Source: Euonymus europaeus (lineage: Eukaryota > Streptophyta > Magnoliopsida > Celastrales > Celastraceae). From it: DNA of 64,000 nt. Position numbers and translations under genes: made by a program. How positions within the stretch are numbered: the first letter of the stretch is position 1; each line of letters begins with the position of its first letter. Below the pieces are notes generated by a model. That model was not told the DNA's origin, searched no databases, and worked only from the letters and a program-made list of their open reading frames with translations. Below, in pieces: positions 60,301 through 64,000 of the stretch. Where the stretch lies: positions 3,782,001-3,846,000 of the forward strand of contig OY756970.1 in NCBI GenBank assembly GCA_963580455.1. The letters run 5' to 3'.

Positions 60301-61389
60301 TTACGAGGTATTATCAATGGTCAAAGGCATTCTCCATCTCACGTTGACATCCACCCTTTTTCTTTGAATGACATCCACCCTCATTAGCCATCAACCCACC
60401 CAGTGTCCAAAAGTTTGTCTTCATTAGCTTCCACTTTCCTGAGTTTGCAAGCCAACACCAGACATCAATTTTGTACACATGTTCAGCTAGCCTTGCCCTA
60501 TAGTTTAAGAATTTGCATTTTGTAAACCACAGTGTCCTAGATCTTTACTCCAAGCTACCACATCCATTTCAAATTCAATGAGTTTTCCTCATGTATACTT
60601 CCCCTCACTAATTTGCAATCTCTCGACGTTTAACGGTTCAATCATATTGTTAAGATTAGTTACTTTGTCATTAAACTCAATAAGTTAACTTGTTGGATTG
60701 GGATTAGACGCAACACTAAGGTTACTCTCACACAAGGCGCTCACTTGGGGCAACTACAAACAGGGGTTTAAATTGTGGAAACTAAGTTTAAACCTAAGAC
60801 CTTCCGTTCCAATACCATTTTAAGATTAATTAGTTTGACATTCTACCCAAGAAATTAACTTGTTGGATTGAGGCTTTTCACATTATTTATACATATTCTA
60901 ACACATATGAGGTGTTTCGCATTATTTATACATATTCTCAAGCATGGAATACCACTTAGCTCCAATAAATTCGACCGCTTTCTAAATTCAACCACTGTTG
61001 AAAGCGGATCTAGATGTTATGTGGTTAATATGATCAGTTTGTCCAAGAGAAAATTAGATTAGGTTTTTTGTTCTATCCCGAAGCCTTGAATTCAGTGGGA
61101 ATCCTGTATGTTGTGAATTAAAATATTCTTTATTTTGGTCTGGTTAGAATTAAGTTTCATGTGTACTCCTGAATATTTGAATAGGATAACTGCATTTTTC
61201 TTTTCTTTATTTGATATGGTTTCTGCCATAGTCGCCAGTTATTCTCAGCATTTTAGTCATTGTTTCCGATGCCTTGCTCTACAACATTCTAATGACTGGC
61301 TGCAGGCAATGCTGAATCCTGACTTTAGAAAGCGGCCAGTTGCTGAAGCTATTCTCAAGCATCGATTTGTGACTGGCGCTGTTCTTTAA
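33335..61389 (+). CDS. Plastid-targeted protein kinase-like protein (probable pseudokinase), complete, 12 exons over 28 kb
   Basis: Exons: 33335-33549, 40694-40792, 40908-40965, 41428-41508, 41647-41718, 41814-42058, 42214-42285, 43446-43562, 43650-43731, 43896-43942, 44507-44588 and 61306-61389. The total of 1254 nt gives 417 residues, with all junctions in phase and GT-AG. The first 60 residues are Ser/Arg-rich and poor in acids, like a chloroplast transit peptide. The kinase-like fold follows: [22 protein letters not shown] (candidate lysine near residue 124), [89 protein letters not shown] and the closing [15 protein letters not shown]. The HRD motif is HQS (246-248) and DFG is DLA (273-275), so catalysis is doubtful. 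I recognise a conserved plant family but know no name. Introns 1 and 11 host a Copia and a Gypsy element; splicing must remove about 7.1 and 16.7 kb. Confidence 0.9.
33770..34110 (+). pseudogene. LINE zf-RVT fragment in intron 1 of the kinase-like gene
   Basis: In two frames the stretch reads [17 protein letters not shown], then a FFTWK motif in the shifted frame, then [20 protein letters not shown]. This resembles the zf-RVT zinc-binding region at the end of plant LINE ORF2 (usual form NRCxLC...DHxLLHC). It is short, frameshifted and non-functional. Confidence 0.5.
35344..35490 (-). repeat. 3' LTR of the young Copia
   Basis: It runs from TGTTAATCGG to TATTCTAACA on the plus strand and is identical by eye to 40360-40506. 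Confidence 0.97.
35498..37435 (-). CDS. Copia reverse transcriptase and RNase H (young element)
   Basis: This long frame of 645 codons holds the C-terminal half of the Copia polyprotein. It starts with a Ser/Pro-rich linker, then the RT domain: [50 protein letters not shown], the catalytic YVDD (in [11 protein letters not shown]) and [13 protein letters not shown]. RNase H follows with [38 protein letters not shown] and [11 protein letters not shown], and it ends just before the LTR. Catalytic residues look intact. The upstream boundary is a one-base shift in a T-run near 37428 that separates it from integrase, so the nominal start codon is not a biological start. Confidence 0.93.
   Translation of the reverse strand: MLPFFESTPFVSEPSVPVYAPEDEFLVYHTSTSDNSSESSRPPITKTFSRHTVFPPVIPTVNTPMTSTSDLDALPLPASSSQDPPSPTASSLDLPIALRKGKRSCTYPISSFVSYNSLSLISQSLVSSLNSVSVPKSVSQALSHSSWRKAMLDEMAALEENSTWRLVSLPVGKHAIGCKWVFTVKVNPDGSVARLKARLVAKGYAQIYGVDYSETFSPVAKLASIRLFISLAATYHWPLYQLDIKNAFLHGDLTEEVYMEQPPGFVAQGESAKVCFLQKSLYGLKQSPRAWFGRFSEVVFEFGLWRSAHDHSVFYRNSACGCILLVVYVDDIVITGSDSAGIIALKSFLRTKFQTKDLGSLRYFLGIEVYRSKKGIFLSQRKYVLDILEETGLTTAKPCDAPMIPNVKLTDEEGDLLPNPERYRRLVGKLNYLTVTRPDIAFPVSVVSQFMSSPRTSHWDAVVHILKYLKSAPARGVVFGDQGHSRIEGFCDADWAGCPIDRRSTTGYCVFVGGNLVSWKSKKQSVVARSSAESEYRAMAHSSCELMWVHHLLREIGIKDSIPIQLWCDNQAAIHIASNPVFHERTKHIEVDCHFVREKIQKGLICVQHIKTGEQIADIFTKALSGNRVAYICNKLGMIDIYAPT
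37419..38621 (-). CDS. Copia protease end and integrase (young element)
   Basis: The frame follows directly after the protease active site [11 protein letters not shown], whose DSG lies just upstream, between a TAG stop (about 38649) and the methionine used here. The GAG-pre-integrase zinc finger reads [15 protein letters not shown] and CEACQFAKH. The integrase core shows [16 protein letters not shown] and [12 protein letters not shown], the D-D-E triad of Copia integrases. The C-terminal part ([13 protein letters not shown]) is the usual link to RT. A T-run shift ends this frame. Confidence 0.92.
   Translation of the reverse strand: MASNTSILSSFQSSPMFPSVILPDGSSVPVLGSGTASPTSSLSLSSVLCLPHFPLNLMSVSKLTRALNCSVHFFPDSCVFQDLVTKKIIGRGRESNGLYVLVADSPPMPRSLASTSYLSSYQLHCQFGHPSFNVLKRLCPSLRSVSKLECEACQFAKHHRVSYLPRVNKWAASPFELIHSDIWGPCPIVSKSGFRYFVTFVDDFSRVTWLYLMKNRVELYSIFCAFYAEIKTQHNASIRVLQSDNAKEYFSHSLSSFLTANGVVHQSSCIVTPQQNGVAERKNRHLMEVARALLFSMNVSKVFWADAVNTACYLINRMPSSVLNGHIPYSTLFPSRPLFSLPPHIFGCVCFVQDVRPQVSKLDPRSLKCLFLGYSRHQKGYRCFSPALGRYLVSADVTFF
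38839..39687 (-). CDS. Copia gag (young element)
   Basis: This is the capsid-nucleocapsid precursor. ATG at 39687 follows the untranslated leader. The N-terminal MAEIGEKK, the [17 protein letters not shown] block and the [14 protein letters not shown] block are typical of UBN2-type Copia gag. A Gly/Arg-rich stretch precedes the zinc knuckle [12 protein letters not shown], where an extra base in an A-run near 38890 shifts the frame so that the last cysteine of the CCHC is read out of frame. The downstream continuation in the other frame reaches a TAG before protease. Confidence 0.92.
   Translation of the reverse strand: MAEIGEKKVTTEIVAATARITDRKLNGSNYQQWKRIIRRYLSGIDMEKHLTDDPPTELTAKAQWMKDDDKLYNMIQNTMDPSVDDMVGHCDSLKELWEYLDSLYASKKNLSHIHELLSGLYRADQKGRTLVDYYTTFKRMFEEMKTLYPITADVKKMQEQQEEIIVQCFLAGLDSTYDVPRSQLLTDTDLSSLAEAFSRLRMVCKDSTRESPGGSSVGETSALIGWSTQGGRDGGGRGGRNGGRDGGGRGGPRVCFYCGEQGHLKKELLEVAWETDYSSASS
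39965..40260. repeat. Tandem repeats in the Copia 5' leader
   Basis: Two arrays are adjacent: about 18-bp units ending in AGTCACCGGAA(A/T) at 39965-40040, and a GC-rich unit of about 49 bp (GCGCGACACCAGCAGACCTC) with starts near 40070, 40119 and 40168, extending to about 40260. They lie between the primer-binding site and gag. Confidence 0.9.
40360..40506 (-). repeat. 5' LTR of the young Copia
   Basis: Identical by eye to 35344-35490. The primer-binding site follows directly on the minus strand (40347-40359). Confidence 0.97.
45180..46552 (-). repeat. 3' LTR of the Gypsy element (full-length form)
   Basis: 1373 bp. It retains a 343-bp segment (45841-46183) absent from the other LTR and carries five copies of the GTCCGGACGG palindrome between 46147 and 46330. 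Confidence 0.93.
46553..47862. other. 3' non-coding region of the Gypsy element
   Basis: AT-rich sequence between the polypurine tract beside the 3' LTR and the left arm of the inverted repeat. I see no coding function. Confidence 0.6.
47863..50285 (-). repeat. Left arm of the 2.2-kb inverted duplication in the Gypsy element
   Basis: It starts at CAATCTTACAAGGCTCATTTA, the reverse complement of the sequence ending at 52756. Matching continues through the accessory ORF and leader to about 50112 at high identity, then through GC-rich palindromic motifs to the centre near 50340. Confidence 0.9.
48436..49544 (-). pseudogene. Accessory ORF, sense copy (plant retrotransposon aORF), broken
   Basis: The first part (start near 49544, MPPKRARI...) includes [18 protein letters not shown] and [16 protein letters not shown] shift near 49270 breaks the frame. 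The second part (49203-48436) includes [57 protein letters not shown] and a Gln-rich coiled-coil-like tail [20 protein letters not shown]. It ends at TAG where the other copy has CAG. It resembles the putative plant transposon domain encoded by extra ORFs of Athila/Tat elements. Its role is unknown. Confidence 0.8.
50430..52756 (+). repeat. Right arm of the 2.2-kb inverted duplication
   Basis: It mirrors the left arm in opposite orientation and ends GCCTTGTAAGATTG at 52756. The GC-rich block that immediately follows (52757-52975) is a direct repeat of 50136-50345. Confidence 0.9.
51089..52219 (+). pseudogene. Accessory ORF, antisense copy, broken
   Basis: It is the inverted counterpart of 48436-49544, antisense to gag-pol. 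ATG 51089 begins [16 protein letters not shown]. Frames shift near 51330 (where a frame with [20 protein letters not shown] takes over) and near 51500. The last frame runs to the natural end PSPPEP at 52219 and so preserves a longer C-terminus than the sense copy. This copy has distinct lesions, so both arms decayed independently after duplication. Antisense accessory ORFs are known in Tat-lineage elements, so either orientation could be ancestral. Confidence 0.8.
52757..52975. repeat. GC-rich block, direct copy of 50136-50345
   Basis: Both begin CTCACCCACTTATTCCG and run through CCCACTGGGGTCGTCCGGA and CACATTTATTCCACACCCCC. They bracket the right arm of the inverted duplication. Confidence 0.9.
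53020..54308 (-). pseudogene. Gypsy integrase
   Basis: The HHCC zinc finger ([12 protein letters not shown]..., CGHF-like region, [11 protein letters not shown]) is followed by the core with [14 protein letters not shown] and the glutamate in [13 protein letters not shown]. The C-terminal domain ([29 protein letters not shown]) lies in a second frame from 53361 down to 53020, so there is a frameshift near 53360. The catalytic D-D-E residues appear present, but the frame is broken relative to RNase H upstream (near 54309). Confidence 0.9.
54309..54971 (-). pseudogene. Gypsy RNase H and RT connection
   Basis: The region reads [36 protein letters not shown] and [14 protein letters not shown], then, after a frame change near 54660, [35 protein letters not shown] and [16 protein letters not shown], ending in [10 protein letters not shown]. 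These are standard RNase H landmarks of plant Gypsy elements, here in two frames. Confidence 0.9.
54950..56124 (-). pseudogene. Gypsy reverse transcriptase
   Basis: The N-terminal part includes [39 protein letters not shown] and [15 protein letters not shown]. After a break near 55335 the frame resumes with [16 protein letters not shown] and FMDNFSVYG. The last is the catalytic box, usually FMDD in this clade, with the second aspartate changed to asparagine. Together with the frameshift this predicts an inactive enzyme. Confidence 0.9.
56138..56797 (-). pseudogene. Gypsy aspartic protease region
   Basis: The landmark [20 protein letters not shown] carries the active site as DLGAS, a form common in Athila-type elements. 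[16 protein letters not shown] follows. It lies between gag and RT and is separated from gag by frame changes near 56800-56970. Confidence 0.85.
56969..58901 (-). pseudogene. Gypsy gag
   Basis: The N-terminus starts near 58901 (MSMPRGNSS...) in one frame and shifts near 58600 into the long frame that runs to 56969. The capsid region includes [38 protein letters not shown] and [20 protein letters not shown], typical of the retrotransposon gag domain. A single zinc knuckle [14 protein letters not shown] is followed by a Gln/Pro/Asn-rich tail. One frameshift near the start makes it a defective copy. Confidence 0.9.
59263..59280 (-). other. Primer-binding site of the Gypsy element (tRNA-Asp type)
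   Basis: On the minus strand TGGCGCCGTTGTCGGGGA lies 7 nt after the LTR terminus. It fits the 3' end of plant tRNA-Asp apart from one position and supports Athila/Tat affiliation. Confidence 0.85.
59288..60316 (-). repeat. 5' LTR of the Gypsy element (deleted form)
   Basis: 1029 bp. It joins CCTAGGATT directly to GAATTTGTCTCC, lacking the 343 bp present at 45841-46183. ATT microhomology at the joint suggests an end-joining or slippage deletion. ATGGT duplication follows at 60317. Confidence 0.93.
60317..61305. other. Rest of intron 11 of the kinase-like gene
   Basis: AT-rich intronic sequence with two related phrases around AAGATTA(A)TTAGTT and GAAATTAACTTGTTGGATTG (near 60650-60700 and 60820-60880). 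It ends in GACTGGCTGCAG, the acceptor of the last exon. Confidence 0.5.
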
Positions 61390-62270
61390 GTCACTGGCTT
61401 AGAACAACATGTTTTGTGAAAATAATAAAATTCACTGTAATCTAGTGTTCAATTAATTGAAAGGAGATTCTTTAATGACACTTTTTCATGGACATATTTG
61501 AAGTTGCACTTGATAGGGAGATTTTGCTTACCACTGATCAACCCATTGATCGATGGTTTACAATAGCTGGTATCATATGTTTGGCATGATTGATAGCATA
61601 GTGGTGGATCTCTTTGGAATTAAATCGTATAGATTTGGAAGATCTAGAATTTGATTCTTAATGGAATTAATACAATTGTTGCCACGCGTTGGGTTTTGAT
61701 CCAATTTATATTTATATGGTGTCATTTTTTATTAAAAAAATATCGAGATTATACTTCCACTTCTGTTATGATATGTTTTTAGTTGGAATTTTTGATTTTT
61801 AATAATATTTAGGCCAAAATGCCTATATAATAATAGGGTGTGACTATTCCAAACCACCCCCTCCCTGTTAATAATGCCTATATAATAATAGGGTGTGACT
61901 ATTCCAAACCAACCCCTTCCCTATTAATAATAGGGATCTACTAGATACAAGAACAATGATGGGACCTATTCGATAAGCAGTTCTGAAATTCTTCACTTTA
62001 TATTTTCTCTCTTTCCTCTCTCCTCTCTCTATCACCGTCTCTCCTGCTTAAATTCCTTAAATTGTTATGTTAATTTTCATTTTTTTATTTTTTTATTTTT
62101 TTTAAATATGTTAATTGTGTTAGCATAAAACTAGTTATATGTTAATTATGTTAATTTTTTATTTTTTATTTTTTTAAGTATAGCCGCGAAGCTGTGCTTA
62201 AAAAACTAGTATAGTCGCACAGCTATACTTAAAAAAATTCGAAAGCGGCTGTACTTATAACTATTATTTC
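61390..62270. other. 3' flank of the kinase-like gene and spacer
   Basis: It contains the likely 3' untranslated region, an AATAAA-like signal (AATAATAAAATTC near 61420), a 55-bp tandem duplication at 61818-61927 and a pyrimidine-rich stretch at 62000-62060. AAGTATAGC and GCTATACTT form a short inverted repeat at about 62177-62235. No gene seen. Confidence 0.5.
61818..61927. repeat. Tandem duplication, unit 55 bp
   Basis: AATGCCTATATAATAATAGG starts at 61818 and 61873. Both copies continue through GTGTGACTATTCCAAACCA and CCCTATTAATAAT or CCCTGTTAATAAT. Confidence 0.9.
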
Positions 62271-62274
62271 CTCA

Positions 62275-62455
62275 CTAGACAACCCCTCTCTTCCAAACTC
62301 ATTTATCATGTTTATTCCACGTGTCAATTCTCCACCCACTAGGCAACCCCCTACTTCCAAACTCATGTGTTCATTCCAAGTGTCAAATCCCCATCCCCCA
62401 CTAGGCAACGCCCCTCACCCTACTTCCAAATTCCACACCTTGCTCCTAGTGTTTT
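62275..62455. repeat. Degenerate tandem repeat, unit about 63 bp, three copies
   Basis: CTAGACAACC or CTAGGCAAC(C/G) starts near 62275, 62338 and 62402. Each is followed by CTTCCAAACTCAT or CTTCCAAATTCC, and the first two also by a TTCCA(C/A)GTGTCAA phrase. Confidence 0.8.
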
Positions 62456-62976
62456 TTAGGCATTTAAGAATTGGTTGAGGAAGTCATGAGCATTTCGGGT
62501 GGCAAGCCATGAGTATTCTTGTCCTAAATCAAATAGAGAAGGAGTAGGTGCGTTGAAATAAAGACTTTGAGGCATTTGAGGCTTGTGCTGTTAGACACTC
62601 ACTGAACTTTTTTCAAAATGAAGTTGAAGCACCGTTCCAACACTGGATGTGACAATGCCTGACATGGGTATATTAATTGCTTCCACATATAATGTTATAT
62701 TACACGTTCATCTTAAAAGAGAGCACGACATATCTTCCATTTCGTACAACCCCCACCATTTCAGCGCATTGCTATCACAATAGGACACATAAATGATAAC
62801 CATTATGTCCAGATTAGTTTGACAAGGAATTTCACACGTCAGTTTGTCAAATACATGAGACAATTCTATAGGTTTGCAGGCATAGAGAGGGGGTTAAAAC
62901 TAAGGGGGTGTTAATTTACCCCAAACCATAATAAAAAGGGCTCATCTTTAAACAAAATCTCTAATCATAGCTACTC

Positions 62977-62980
<4 letters not shown>
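62456..62980. other. Upstream spacer of the EXORDIUM-like gene, no gene seen
   Basis: Mixed AT-rich sequence without coding similarity or recognisable TE ends. Confidence 0.4.

Positions 62981-63033
<53 letters not shown>
62981..63033. repeat. (AT)n microsatellite
   Basis: About 26 uninterrupted AT dinucleotides, roughly 250 bp upstream of the EXORDIUM-like start codon. Confidence 0.97.
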
Positions 63034-63036
<3 letters not shown>

Positions 63037-63295
63037 TACCTCTTTCGAAATCACGAAACATCACTGTTGCACCAAGTAATTTGAACCTCAAACTTGACAT
63101 CTCAACATTCTCTTTGACCATTTCTCCTCACTCTTCTTTCCTTCAAAATAGGTGATTTTGTGGTCTATTTGACCCTCCTACACATAATCTACCACAAAAA
63201 CTTCGTGAGACTTATTAGCTTTTATACCTTTCTGTGACTTCAATATTATTATCTTCATGCATGAACTGTAAAATACAACCTTGACATTACAAATC

Positions 63296-63892
63296 ATGGT
63301 TGCTTCTTCTTCTTTTTCTTCTTCTTCTTCTTCTTCTCACCTTAATTGTTGTTTCTTGTTTATGATCCTCATCTCTTTGTCTCTCAATGCTGCATTGCCT
63401 TCTCTTCCTGCCTTAACCTACCATGGAGGCCCTCTAAAGACAGGAAATGTTAACTTGCTTTTTATATGGTACGGCCAATTTGGGAAAGTAGAAAAAAATG
63501 TAATTAGGGTACTCGTCAAGTCCTTAAACTACGACGAGGGCCTGAATCTTCAACCACAAGTCTCCTCGTGGTGGGATATGGTTGAAAGCTATCAATTAGC
63601 TGCCAGGAAGAAGGGTGGTGCAATCACCGTGAAGGTGGTGAAGACGGTGGCTGATGCCGATTGCTCGGCTGGCAAAAATCTTACCAGAGATAATGTGTCT
63701 TCGATTTTCAAGAAGGCGGTTGGAAAGGATGTTGATATGGTTCCAGTGCTTTTTACGGCTAGGGATGTTGCGGTGCAAGGGTTGTGTACTACAAGTGGGA
63801 AGTGCTCGGAGCATGGACTTTATGGTCAACATCTCATCTCTATTACCATATTTTATTTATGCAAGTCTTTTATTTTCTCATATCCATTTTAA
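63296..63892 (+). CDS. EXL: EXORDIUM/PHI-1-like secreted protein, 5' part
   Basis: EXORDIUM-family proteins are apoplastic and linked to brassinosteroid- and carbon-dependent growth. The start MVASSSFSSSS at 63296 (an upstream ATG at 63281 is in frame) leads into a hydrophobic signal peptide CCFLFMILISLSLNAALPSL. The mature start ALTYHGGPLKTGNVNLLFIW and WYGQFGKVEKNVIRVLVKSL are strong family signatures, followed by VSSWWDMVESYQL, VKVVKTVADADC and MVPVLFTARDVAVQGLC. Similarity stops at about residue 185 (EHGLYG, about 63825). The frame then reads an unrelated hydrophobic tail to a stop at 63892. The family is usually about 300 residues, encoded without introns, so about 110 C-terminal residues are missing. 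Either an intron starts near 63825 and the rest lies outside the window, or the copy is truncated. Confidence 0.85.
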   Translation: MVASSSFSSSSSSSHLNCCFLFMILISLSLNAALPSLPALTYHGGPLKTGNVNLLFIWYGQFGKVEKNVIRVLVKSLNYDEGLNLQPQVSSWWDMVESYQLAARKKGGAITVKVVKTVADADCSAGKNLTRDNVSSIFKKAVGKDVDMVPVLFTARDVAVQGLCTTSGKCSEHGLYGQHLISITIFYLCKSFIFSYPF

Positions 63893-64000
63893 GGGATAAA
63901 TATTAATAGACTACATAATATGGTGATGGCATAATAGCCTTTTTCATTATTTAAAAGATATTGAATTTGATTGATGTGGAGATAAAAGTTTGAAAATTGT

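Larger units (their letters stand above)
45180..60316 (-). mobile_element. Athila/Tat-type Ty3/Gypsy retrotransposon in intron 11, 15.1 kb
   Basis: LTRs at 45180-46552 and 59288-60316 both start TGACCGACAC and end GGTATTATCA on the plus strand. A perfect ATGGT duplication flanks the element (45175-45179 and 60317-60321). On the minus strand the primer-binding site TGGCGCCGTTGTCGGGGA (59263-59280) matches the 3' end of tRNA-Asp as in Athila elements, and a G-rich tract abuts the 3' LTR. The order gag, protease, RT, RNase H, integrase is Gypsy-type. After integrase come about 6.5 kb with a duplicated, inverted accessory ORF. Multiple frameshifts make it defective. The LTRs differ by several percent plus a 343-bp deletion. 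Confidence 0.96.

Noticed and set aside
1..64000. CRISPR arrays, bacterial operons, tRNA or rRNA genes
   Set aside because: No regularly spaced identical repeats with unique spacers were seen, and no tRNA cloverleaf or rRNA motif. The gene structures are eukaryotic.

Overview
This window is nuclear DNA from a flowering plant, most likely a eudicot. It is AT-rich, its genes are split by GT-AG introns, and their predicted proteins match plant families: a plant-type p23 co-chaperone, actin capping protein beta, a sphingoid base hydroxylase, an EXORDIUM-like protein and a plastid kinase-like protein. More than half of the window is transposable-element DNA, much of it nested. I cannot name the species.

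Layout: (1) 1-2.4 kb holds the first exon of a sphingoid-base C4-hydroxylase gene on the minus strand, whose other exons would lie left of the window. (2) 2.4-9.6 kb is a TE cluster: a LINE fragment, a Mutator-like element (4299-9446) with ~97-bp inverted ends and a perfect 9-bp target duplication, a 3.3-kb solo LTR nested inside it (perfect 5-bp duplication), and a Helitron-like 3' end. (3) 12.98-14.84 kb (+) is a complete six-exon p23 gene, convergent with (4) 16.33-20.63 kb (-), a complete eight-exon actin CAPPING PROTEIN BETA gene carrying a hAT remnant in an intron. (5) 20.8-25 kb holds repeats and the last exon of an LRR receptor kinase, cut by a 1.39-kb solo LTR. (6) 25.76-30.72 kb is an old, stop-ridden Copia element. 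(7) 33.3-61.4 kb (+) is one 12-exon gene for a 417-residue, probably plastid-targeted protein kinase-like protein that lacks the HRD and DFG aspartate contexts. Intron 1 hosts a very young Copia (35344-40506, LTRs identical by eye). Intron 11 hosts a 15.1-kb Athila/Tat-type Gypsy element (45180-60316) whose accessory ORF has been duplicated as a 2.2-kb inverted repeat. (8) 63.3 kb to the end is the 5' part of an EXORDIUM-like gene.

The three full multi-exon genes were assembled by eye. Exon lengths sum to an exact open frame in each case (p23 543 nt, CPB 771 nt, kinase-like 1254 nt), which strongly supports the models. The host genes share no evident pathway. The main interest is in TE nesting, in how a host gene tolerates about 20 kb of intronic retroelements, in the palindromic accessory-ORF structure, and in a recurring GC-rich palindrome (core GTCCGGAC) inside the Gypsy element.
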